Shown here: positions 1-5,985 of the stretch, in pieces
How positions within the stretch are numbered: position 1 is the first letter of the stretch
Layout: each line of letters starts with the position of its first letter
Assembly: GCA_016987375.1 (NCBI GenBank)
Contig: PJRA01000444.1
Coordinates: forward strand, 345,406-359,363
DNA from: Brachionus koreanus
Lineage: Eukaryota > Rotifera > Eurotatoria > Ploima > Brachionidae
DNA length: 13,958 bases
Direction: 5' to 3'
The notes under the pieces: generated by a model
Seen by the model: only the letters and a program-made list of their open reading frames with translations
What the model was told of the DNA's origin: nothing
The model's database searches: none
Position numbers and translations under genes: made by a program

Positions 1-430
1 TCATTATCAAACCCATAATGAAACAGTTTTAAAAGAAGAAGATTTGAATCTATCACATCAAAGGCTTTTTTAAAATCAATAAATAAAGAAAGAGTAGTCA
101 ATTTATTATCCCCCGCAGAATTCAAATCACTAATGTATTCATGGACAGCGGTTTGACAGGAATGCCCAGATCTAAAACCGTGCTGACCATTTAAAAAATA
201 CAGTTGGACTCAAAATAAAAGCTTATATGCTTCGCCAAAAGTTTTTCAAACATTTTCGAAATAAGCGATAAAACAGATATAGCTCTAAAGTTATTAATAT
301 CTGATCTTTCTCCTTTGTTCTTATATAAAAAGTTTACTAAAGCTAATTTCCAGTCATCAGGAATGCTCTTCAAATTGAGGCATTCATTATAAAGTATATG
401 TATATGTAATATAGGCAAATTTTTTAAAAA
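1..430 (-). pseudogene. LINE (non-LTR retrotransposon) reverse-transcriptase fragment, frameshifted
   Basis: Read on the minus strand, two frames together give the N-terminal part of a LINE reverse-transcriptase domain. The first frame (about 430 down to 191) has the linker motif IPDDWK followed by NFRAISVLSLISKMFEKLL, typical of the first RT block. It then stops, and the frame shifts by one base in the T-run near 191-200. The second frame continues with QHGFRSGHSCQTA (RT block 2) and LFIDFKKAFDVID, the block A motif with the first catalytic Asp, and runs off the window at position 1. The YADD block would lie outside. The 5' part of the element (endonuclease, ORF1) is absent beyond about 430, as in a 5'-truncated copy. 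The short open frame at 191-418 is not a gene: it begins at a TTG inside the domain. It is a dead element fragment, probably CR1/L2/Jockey-like; the clade is uncertain. Confidence 0.85.
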
Positions 431-560
431 GATAATTTATTTCTCAATAAAATAATATTTTTTTTATTAAATACATTTCAACCCGAAACCCTGTCTTTTT
501 TAGATAATTAAAAATATCATGTTAATTATTTCACTAAAAAAAAAATTAATCTAAAACCAT

Positions 561-707
561 TCAAAATTTATTTTCGTGAATCAATTGAAGAAAACTAACC
601 CAATCTGTATGCCCAGTGAGAGTGTGTTTTAATTTGCAAGTATTTAGATCCCAAATTTTAATTGTATCATCATAACTGCCACTTGCGAGTATATTTTCGT
701 CAATTAT
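561..707 (-). pseudogene. orphan WD40 repeat fragment
   Basis: On the minus strand, 48 codons from 707 down to a TGA at 561-563 encode one nearly perfect WD40 repeat. It contains LASGSYDDTIKIWDL (the strand leading to the terminal Trp-Asp), then LTGHTDWV, the Gly-His that opens the next blade. A TAA lies just upstream at 708-710, no second repeat is seen on either side, and no convincing AG acceptor precedes the open stretch. A GT donor-like site (GTTAGT) sits directly after the Trp of TDWV, so this could be an exon of a larger gene, but no partner exon was found. It is most likely a remnant of a WD40-repeat gene dropped between the LINE fragment and the next gene. Confidence 0.7.
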
Positions 708-859
708 TTAAAAAAAATAAAAATATTTTTAAATTCTATATTCTTCAAAGAGGAATTCTTTATTGTATCCATAGTAATTCTAATAATATATTGTTTGAAA
801 TTTAAAAAATAAAATAAAGCTCAAATTAAATTTTTTGATAATTATTTCCGACTAAAAAA
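708..859 (+). promoter_or_regulatory. 5' flank of the SPAG8-like gene
   Basis: About 150 bases of A/T-rich sequence lie between the WD40 remnant and the ATG at 860. The promoter and short leader of the SPAG8-like gene must lie here or overlap the remnant. I see no clear TATA box and no recognisable X-box (RFX site), which ciliary genes often carry. Confidence 0.3.
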
Positions 860-1698
860 ATGTCCAATTTTTATCCAAACACACTTGATCAACGTAGATT
901 GTACAATTCAGATGCTAAAACCCTTCTTCAAAACTGGGTCGAAGAAGTAGCTCCTTTAAAACATTTATAAAAAAAAAACCAAAAAAATATTTCTTTTTGC
1001 TTAGAGATCAGTTCAAAACTTGGACAAAGTTCCACCTGAATACATCGAATCCGGACAATCTACTATAAAGTACTTTAAAAGCGGTCACAAAGGCTTGCTT
1101 AGCATAAACGACCAAGAAAAACGATCAAACGATACAGTTTACGCAGAGGATTTTATCCAAAGAGACATTTACGATCCAAATGGAGAAGCCAAAGGCATTA
1201 GATATAAACTAACTGAACATGCCATACGAAATAAGCTCATTGATGAAATGAACCAACAAACTCAAAACGACTATCAAGACGAACCATGCGATTATAAAAC
1301 TGAATTTCAGGACAAATACAACATCGCTGGCTTTCGGCATGAGCCGCCTAAACCGTCAACCGTACATAGAAAATAAATGTTTTATTTTATTGAAAAAAAC
1401 TTAAAATTTCTTTTTTAGAAGCATGATTTGTATTCAGAAATGCCAGTCTCATATTGGACCGAACAAAGAAACAGAGTGCATGTAAGAGAAAAGAAATTTT
1501 TAATTAAAATTGAAAAAAAAAAATGATTTTCTTGTAAAAAAGGGTGCTACTCAGTTGAAAACGTTGGACTCGCCGTTTAGACGCAATGCGGCATTTTCCA
1601 CACCAGTTGAGCTTTCATTAGATCAGGCAAAGCCAGGCGAAATTGAAAAATTTCCTTTCATGTCACAAAAAGGCTCTCACTATGGAGTAATACCATAA
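860..1698 (+). CDS. SPAG8-like ciliary microtubule inner protein (4 exons)
   Basis: Four exons join into a 220-residue protein: 860-946, 1005-1361, 1419-1481 and 1543-1698. All three introns (58, 57 and 61 nt) are phase 0 with GT...AG ends. Joining exons 1 and 2 restores NWVEERSVQNLDKVPPEY, and exon 4 contributes DSPFRRNAAFSTP (residues 178-190). With the SYWTEQRNRVHG segment across exons 3 and 4, these fit the C-terminal region of sperm-associated antigen 8. SPAG8 lies inside the A-tubule of axonemal doublet microtubules (family knowledge). No signal peptide or membrane segment is visible, as expected. The protein is shorter than mammalian SPAG8, which has a long low-complexity N-terminal extension. 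The third acceptor (1541-1542) has a weak pyrimidine tract, but it is the junction that keeps the motif in frame. A poly(A) signal follows. The assignment rests on remembered family motifs, so it is probable rather than certain. Confidence 0.72.
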
Positions 1699-1725
1699 TT
1701 TAAAATTTGACTTGTAAAATTATTC

Positions 1726-1731
1726 AATAAA
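1726..1731 (+). terminator. poly(A) signal of the SPAG8-like gene
   Basis: AATAAA lies 28 bases after the stop codon at 1696-1698. It sets the likely 3' end of this transcript and leaves only about 130 bases for the promoter of the next gene. Confidence 0.7.
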
Positions 1732-1861
1732 AATTTAAGCATTATTTTTTTTCTCTTTCAATTTTTGTTTTCATTTCAAACACTTTAAACTAAATTAGAA
1801 AAATTCAAAAATAAAGAGATTTATTCAAATTTTTCAACACACTTTGAAACTGAAAAAAATA

Positions 1862-2327
1862 ATGAAGGTCTTTGTTTTGTTAAGCTTATTGATTGTTAGC
1901 TTTAGTTGTTACAAAATTAATTTTGAAAATGGAAACGGTCATTTACAGCTTGAATCGAGCACACTCAACAATGGTGAATTAGTGAATGAACCAAAGGTCG
2001 AACATGTTATCAGTAAGATTGAATAATCAAATAGAAAATTAAATTTTTCTTTGTTTGTTTTAAGAGACCTTGTCGGGAGTCAGATACAAAGAGCCTCATA
2101 GTGAAGTGACCAGAAAGAAGTTTCGACATTCTTTGGGAAATTTGATGGATAATGTCAATGTCCAATATAATGATTATGATGTGCCACGAATTTTTATCAC
2201 TAACATTAACAAAAATTTAAATTCAAACGATTTGGCTCAAGACAACCAAGCAAACACTGTTCTAAAAGGGTCTTATTCAAACAACCATAGAGCCAAGCAT
2301 GAAGATAGCGCATCTTATGCCTATTAA
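1862..2327 (+). CDS. small secreted protein, cluster member 1 (2 exons)
   Basis: Exons 1862-2012 and 2065-2327 join through a 52-nt phase-1 intron into 137 residues. The start is the ATG at 1862; an upstream in-frame TTG at 1844 is not a eukaryotic start. Residues 1-16 are a classic signal peptide (MKVFVLLSLLIVSFSC), so the product should be secreted or enter the endomembrane system. The mature part is rich in Asn, Ser and charged residues and has no Cys after residue 16. No known domain was recognised. Two blocks recur in the next gene: L-x-N-G-x-x-V-N-E-P (residues 35-44) just before the intron, and I-[FY]-I-T-N-[IV]-N-x-N in the C-terminal half. The intron interrupts the protein at the same place and phase as intron 2 of that neighbour, which supports tandem duplication. 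Function unknown. Confidence 0.75.
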
Positions 2328-2358
2328 GCTTAGTCAAGCACATTTTTTTTTCAATTTG

Positions 2359-2364
2359 AATAAA
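2359..2364 (+). terminator. poly(A) signal of cluster member 1
   Basis: AATAAA lies 32 bases after the stop codon of member 1 and 115 bases before the start codon of member 2. Each member therefore has its own transcription unit. Confidence 0.65.
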
Positions 2365-2433
2365 AATTTAGCAGTCAAATTTTCTCTCTCTTTTTCTCAT
2401 TCATTCAATTTGGATTTAGCCAGTCTGACTTAG

Positions 2434-2439
2434 TATAAA
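2434..2439 (+). promoter_or_regulatory. TATA box of cluster member 2
   Basis: TATAAA lies 40 bases before the ATG at 2479. With a start about 28-30 bases downstream, the leader would be very short (about 15 nt). Confidence 0.55.
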
Positions 2440-2478
2440 TAATTAGGATATTATTCAAAATTCCTTCAAAAACAAAAA

Positions 2479-3116
2479 ATGAAATTTTCTCTAACTTTAT
2501 CTATTGTTTGGAGCGTGTTTTTAGTCACTTGTAGGATTATTGAAATTAATTTTAATATATATAAGAAATCCAATTGATTATTTTATCAGATTCGTTCAAA
2601 ATTGCATTTGACAACGACAATAACATGCTTAGAGTCGAATCTAATGTATTACACAATGGTAAGCAAGTCAATGAGCCAAATCCTAGTGAAGCAATAAGTA
2701 TTAAAACAAATAATTGAATCTTTGTTTTTGTTAAAGTTTTGATTAAGGAGCTGTGTCTGATTTAGGATTTAAAGTGGTCAGTTTAGATGAGAATGATGAA
2801 GAAAATCTTAGCCTCTTGAAAGCTAAGCATCTCAGAGATCGGCCAGAGTCCGTTGATATTAGACCAAGTAACTTTATTTAAAAAAAATTTTCTTTATTGT
2901 TAAATTTTTGTTCTAGAGGAGCCAATTGATAAAATTTTTCAAAAAATTCTTTCATCCAAAGACCGACAAAGAAGTTATCCACGGCCCAAAGACGCCAAAA
3001 TATCACAACACAAAATTCAGCTTGATCATGCTAAGTACGGATCTTTCGACATTTACATAACAAATGTCAATGAAAATCAAAACCAAAACAACGGTACAAC
3101 AGCTTATGAAAATTAA
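2479..3116 (+). CDS. small secreted protein, cluster member 2 (4 exons)
   Basis: No single frame spans this gene; it emerges only when small introns are removed. Exons are 2479-2530, 2590-2697, 2748-2867 and 2917-3116, joined through phase-1 introns of 59, 50 and 49 nt into 159 residues. Exon 1 encodes only the signal peptide (MKFSLTLSIVWSVFLVT). Exon 2 carries LHNGKQVNEP, matching LNNGELVNEP of member 1. Exon 4 carries IYITNVNEN, matching IFITNINKN of member 1. Exon 3 (40 codons, acidic then basic) has no counterpart in member 1. It is flanked by two phase-1 introns, so it could be skipped without changing frame. One N-glycosylation sequon (NGT) lies near the C-terminus. No recognised domain; predicted secreted; function unknown. 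Confidence 0.75.
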
Positions 3117-3143
3117 AAAAAAAAAAAAATTTCCATTGTTTTG

Positions 3144-3149
3144 AATAAA
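3144..3149 (+). terminator. poly(A) signal of cluster member 2
   Basis: AATAAA lies 28 bases after the stop codon, following an A-run directly after the TAA. Confidence 0.65.
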
Positions 3150-3211
3150 ATTTTAATTTGAAATCCCCCTCTTTTTCTTTTTTTTCTCAATCGAAGGTCT
3201 TAGACTGTTTG

Positions 3212-3220
3212 TATAAAAAG
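3212..3220 (+). promoter_or_regulatory. TATA box of cluster member 3
   Basis: TATAAAAAG, a near-consensus TATA element, lies 44 bases before the ATG at 3256. The spacing to the start codon is almost the same as at member 2, which suggests similar promoters. Confidence 0.6.
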
Positions 3221-3255
3221 GCTTGATACGAAACTTAGATTAAAAGCTGAACAAA

Positions 3256-3891
3256 ATGTTTTCAATTCACATGGCTAAACATGGAGTTTTATTGGCTTTG
3301 CTATTCATGTATGCAAGTAACTTGAGCGCCACGTATAAATTTTTGTTCTAGGCCTAATTTTTATCCAAAGCTTGTTTTACTGTTGACATGTACTCGGGCA
3401 ATAATCACATTCATTTTGGCACATCAAACACCACCAGCAACACCACGGGCACTTCGATCACAGCCGATTTTCCCAAATATGGAATTAATTTTAATCAGTC
3501 ATCGGCTAATGCGACAGACTTGGAGTCTGCTCTCAATTTCATTGCCAATTCTTACAATAGATACACTAAAAATTTGAACAGCTCAAAAATAGTAATCGAT
3601 TCAGTGCAAACAACTAGAAGGCCACACTTAATGCATATGCACAATCACAAAATTAGACCAAAAAATGCTATGATAAAACGCATGTTTTTTGAAGAATTGG
3701 CTCGAATTTTAAAACTAACTAATTCAGATAGAAATCGTAAACAATTTTTTTTTAGATTAGATGATGAGGCTGGCCGACTATCAAAAAATTTTTTTCACAG
3801 CATATATGCCCGCAATGGAGAAAAAATGAAATTACCCAAGCCATTTAATAGAGAACGCACCTATGGACCAGTTAAGTCACCTTTTTATTAA
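3256..3891 (+). CDS. small secreted glycoprotein-like protein, cluster member 3 (2 exons)
   Basis: Exon 1 (3256-3316) encodes the signal peptide; exon 2 (3371-3891) encodes the rest, after a 54-nt phase-1 intron. The product has 193 residues. The nearer TTCTAG at 3346-3351 would leave a 35-nt intron and the wrong frame, so the AG at 3369-3370 was chosen. The start is the first ATG; an in-frame ATG at 3271 is an alternative. After the signal comes C-F-T-V-D-M-Y-S-G-N-N-H-I, which resembles C-Y-K-I-N-F-E-N-G-N-G-H-L of member 1. The next 60 residues contain five N-glycosylation sequons (NTT twice, NQS, NAT, NSS). A His/Met-rich stretch (HLMHMHNH) and a basic C-terminal half ending in PFY follow. 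Kinship to members 1 and 2 rests on the N-terminal motif, size, location and intron phase; the C-terminal blocks are not shared. Function unknown. Confidence 0.72.
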
Positions 3892-3895
3892 TAAA
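3890..3895 (+). terminator. poly(A) signal overlapping the stop codon of member 3
   Basis: AATAAA begins on the second base of the TAA stop (3889-3891). A second AATAAA is at 3915-3920. If the first is used, the 3' UTR is only about 20-30 bases. Confidence 0.5.
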
Positions 3896-3925
3896 CATAC
3901 ATTTTTTTTGCTAAAATAAAAATTA

Positions 3926-3946
3926 TTTATTTACTAAAACTTTATT
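3926..3946 (-). terminator. poly(A) signals of the convergent basic secreted protein
   Basis: Read on the minus strand, AATAAA occurs at 3946-3941 and 3931-3926, 31-51 bases after that gene's stop codon (3977-3979). The site lies just beyond the plus-strand signals at 3890-3920, so the two transcripts probably end within, or slightly overlap, the same 60 bases. Confidence 0.55.
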
Positions 3947-3976
3947 TAAAAAATAACAACTCCAAAAATAAATAGA

Positions 3977-4567
3977 TTAATATAGAACTGGTGTACGACG
4001 TCTGAATGAAGGTCGATAAGGCTTTCGACGCATTCTAAATTCATGAAATTTATTTCTAAGCTGAGTGTATGTGGACAGCTCTTCTCTTGGTTTAAGCAAC
4101 AATTGCTTTTGTTCCAGTCTAGTATTTAAAATTGCACTTAATCTGGATATTCTTTCTTCCATTGATAAATTAACAATGCTTGATAGCTTTTGTGAGTTTT
4201 TCAAATTAAAAGAGCTGACGCTTTGTCTTGGTGTCAGAAAAAATTTCTTCTTTTCTCTAGCTGTTGTAACTGCTGTTGCTAGTGCTGTTGTTGATGTGAT
4301 TATACTTAAGATGGACTGTTTGTTCTTAGTTGGCAAATCTAACAAAGACTTATTATCATTAGATGCCTCTGTTTGAGCGGTCTTTATCATTAAATTGTCA
4401 AAATTCTTCTCATCGTACAAATCTGGATTTTCTTTTCTATTTTGGGCATTTTTTGTGCCGATTTTAGCCACTTTTTTTGCCAAGTTAATCGACTCGGGAT
4501 TGTCTGCAGCACCGCAGTTTATCACGCTTAAAATTAAAACAACTTGTGTGAAAACCAATCTGTTCAT
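3977..4567 (-). CDS. basic secreted protein with furin-type cleavage motif, single exon
   Basis: An uninterrupted frame of 196 codons starts at the ATG at 4565-4567. Residues 1-20 form a signal peptide (MNRLVFTQVVLILSVINCGA) with a likely cleavage near CGA-A. The mature part is Lys/Arg/Ser/Asn-rich with no Cys, and has a Thr/Ala stretch around residues 92-102. Two sequons (NKS, NLS) are present. The C-terminus is strongly basic: RMRR (178-181) matches the furin consensus R-x-[KR]-R. A seven-residue segment, KPYRPSF, follows, then RRR and the tail TPVLY. The layout resembles a processed precursor, but no known peptide family was recognised. The end KP-[FY]...P-x-Y loosely recalls member 3 (KPF...SPFY), so it may be a distant, inverted member of the cluster. 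A long plus-strand frame inside it (4065-4376) is an antisense shadow. Confidence 0.7.
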   Translation of the reverse strand: MNRLVFTQVVLILSVINCGAADNPESINLAKKVAKIGTKNAQNRKENPDLYDEKNFDNLMIKTAQTEASNDNKSLLDLPTKNKQSILSIITSTTALATAVTTAREKKKFFLTPRQSVSSFNLKNSQKLSSIVNLSMEERISRLSAILNTRLEQKQLLLKPREELSTYTQLRNKFHEFRMRRKPYRPSFRRRTPVLY

Positions 4568-4618
4568 TTTATGTTTAAAAATAATTTAAAATTTTTTAAT
4601 TTTAATTCAAATTTAACT

Positions 4619-4628
4619 CGTTTAAATA
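4619..4628 (-). promoter_or_regulatory. possible TATA-like element of the minus-strand secreted protein
   Basis: On the minus strand this reads TATTTAAACG, about 52-61 bases upstream of the ATG. The distance is similar to the TATA boxes of members 2 and 3, but the motif is weak in such AT-rich DNA. Confidence 0.25.
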
Positions 4629-4696
4629 TTGATCTGAGTCAAATAAATAAAATATTTTTTCTTTTTTTTTTAAGTATAAAGCTTGCTTTTTCATAT

Positions 4697-4768
4697 TACC
4701 GTATGGTCTAGTGGTAAGAATTCTTGTCTTAAATCATACTAATCTGGGTTCAATTCTCTTAAACAGCT
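4697..4768 (+). pseudogene. tRNA-Glu-like pseudogene or tRNA-derived SINE head
   Basis: TACCGTATGGTCTAGTGG followed by TAAGAATTC matches the acceptor, D-arm and A-box region of eukaryotic tRNA-Glu. GGTTCAATTCT at 4747-4757 is a degenerate B box (consensus GGTTCGANTCC). The 3' acceptor strand does not pair with the 5' strand, and the anticodon arm between the boxes is not a clean hairpin, so a working tRNA is unlikely. A T5 run at 4774-4778 could stop RNA polymerase III. Either a decayed tRNA gene or the head of a tRNA-derived SINE fits. Confidence 0.6.
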
Positions 4769-5530
4769 CTTGATTTTTAAATGATAAATTTCAAGTTATT
4801 TTGCTAATTTAAAAAAATAAGTCAATTTTTTGTTAAGTTAAAATGAAATTTATTTTTTTTATTTTTGTTTCTAAAATATTAATCTAAATGCCTGAAAACT
4901 AACCTAGAAAAAAAAAGTAAATTTTTTTCGGACTTTTTTTTCCCTTCAATCTGTTCACTTGATTTATTTTAATAAATCTGTTAATTAATAGAGAAAAAAA
5001 TTCCATAAATTTTTCAAATAATTAAATTAAATTTTATTAATTTTTACATTTGATTTTATATTTTAAATTTAAACTAAAAAAAATGCAATTTAAATTTAAA
5101 TAAATAGTTCATAAGAAAAATTTTCCAATCAAGTCAAAAGAGCTTAAATTGACTTTTGCACAAGTTTTAGTTTTATCCCAAAATACCAATTTTTTTTGTT
5201 TTTTTTTTCTGATCTTTCATGATTTCTAAAAAAATTACAGACACTTCTTAAAAGATCCAAATCTGAAAAAGTAATCTCTGATGATGATATTATTTTAAAT
5301 TTTAGAATATATCAAATCAAAATTATGTTAAGAAAAATACACTTTATTGTTTTACAGTATAAAATTTACACTTAATTATTATTAAAAGAATATAGAGCCT
5401 TTAATTATCAACCAAGCGATATGCAAAGGTTTCAAAAAAAGTACATTTTAACATTTTTAATTAATTTGTTTTAGATAGTTTTTTGCGACTATTTATCTAC
5501 AATAATCCTTAGGCTATTCTCTTTCATTAA

Positions 5531-5740
5531 GTTAGCGGTCGGAAAGCCAAGGTCTTATCATTATCTTTAAAATATGTGGTCCGTTAACAGCTTTTGCTTT
5601 TGATTTTACTCGTTTTTGCTAGTTTTAAAAGGTATTATGGTCCAACTAACACATATGCTCTTAAGTTCATCAAATTCTCTACAAAATGGTCGGTGGTCGG
5701 AAGTTTTTGGATAATTCTTAATAACATCCGACCAATGTCC
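5531..5740. repeat. GGTCGG motif cluster with inverted copies
   Basis: Within about 200 bases of AT-rich DNA, GGTCGGAA occurs at 5537-5544 and 5695-5702, TGGTCGG at 5687-5693, and the reverse complement TCCGACC at 5727-5733. TGGTCGGA (5694-5701) and TCCGACCA (5727-5734) form an 8-bp inverted pair with a 25-base gap. GTTAGCGGTC at 5531 and the complement of a site near 5578-5588 (GTTAACGGAC) match at 8 of 10 bases. Local G+C is clearly above the flanks. It may be a remnant of a non-autonomous transposon or a cluster of binding sites; it does not look coding. Confidence 0.4.
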
Positions 5741-5863
5741 GTATTTTAGCATAAGCCCAAATTTTAGAGCCACCAAAAAAACCATTAATTTGCACCAAAA
5801 TGGATTAATTCAATATCTTATAGTCACATAAATGACTCCGATATCAATAAATATTTTTCTAAT

Positions 5864-5916
5864 TCCCATATGATCTAGTGGTTAGGATTCCTAACTCTGA
5901 TAAACTCTTAAGATTA
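5864..5916 (+). pseudogene. tRNA-Glu 5'-half copy
   Basis: TCCCATATGATCTAGTGG, then TTAGGATTCCTAACTCTG, follows the animal tRNA-Glu consensus through the acceptor 5' strand, D arm and start of the anticodon stem, with one A for G in the A box. Similarity fades in the anticodon loop, and no T arm or B box follows. This is a truncated copy, not a functional gene. It is the second tRNA-Glu-like piece in 1.2 kb, and both are in the same orientation. Confidence 0.6.
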
Positions 5917-5966
5917 GTAAAATTTTTATTTTTTAAATTAAATTAAAAAAATGTTTGTTTTAAAAT

Positions 5967-5972
5967 TTATTT
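5967..5972 (-). terminator. poly(A) signal of ANKZF1
   Basis: On the minus strand this reads AATAAA, 14 bases past the stop codon of ANKZF1 (5986-5988), giving a very short 3' UTR. Confidence 0.6.
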
Positions 5973-5985
5973 TCAAAAATTTAGA

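Larger units (their letters stand above)
4568..5985. other. 1.4-kb non-coding interval
   Basis: No convincing gene was seen on either strand. The interval contains the promoter side of the minus-strand secreted protein, a tRNA-Glu-like remnant (4697-4768), about 750 bases of A/T runs, a patch of higher G+C with repeated GGTCGG motifs (5531-5740), a tRNA-Glu 5'-half copy (5864-5916), and the 3' UTR of ANKZF1 at its right edge. An open stretch after a TTACAG at about 5240-5373 codes for about 44 residues, but it has no partner exon and no recognised motif. Confidence 0.6.

Noticed and set aside
3346..3351. TTCTAG as acceptor for the first intron of cluster member 3
   Set aside because: It would make a 35-nt intron and bring in a stop or the wrong frame; the AG at 3369-3370 keeps the frame and gives a 54-nt intron.
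4065..4589. Plus-strand open frames, one with a hydrophobic segment, opposite the basic secreted protein
   Set aside because: Antisense shadows; the minus-strand frame is longer, starts with a real signal peptide and has a fitting poly(A) signal.
5240..5373. Open stretch after TTACAG encoding KRSKSEKVISDDD-like residues
   Set aside because: Only about 44 codons, with no donor or partner exon and no recognised motif; chance remains likely.
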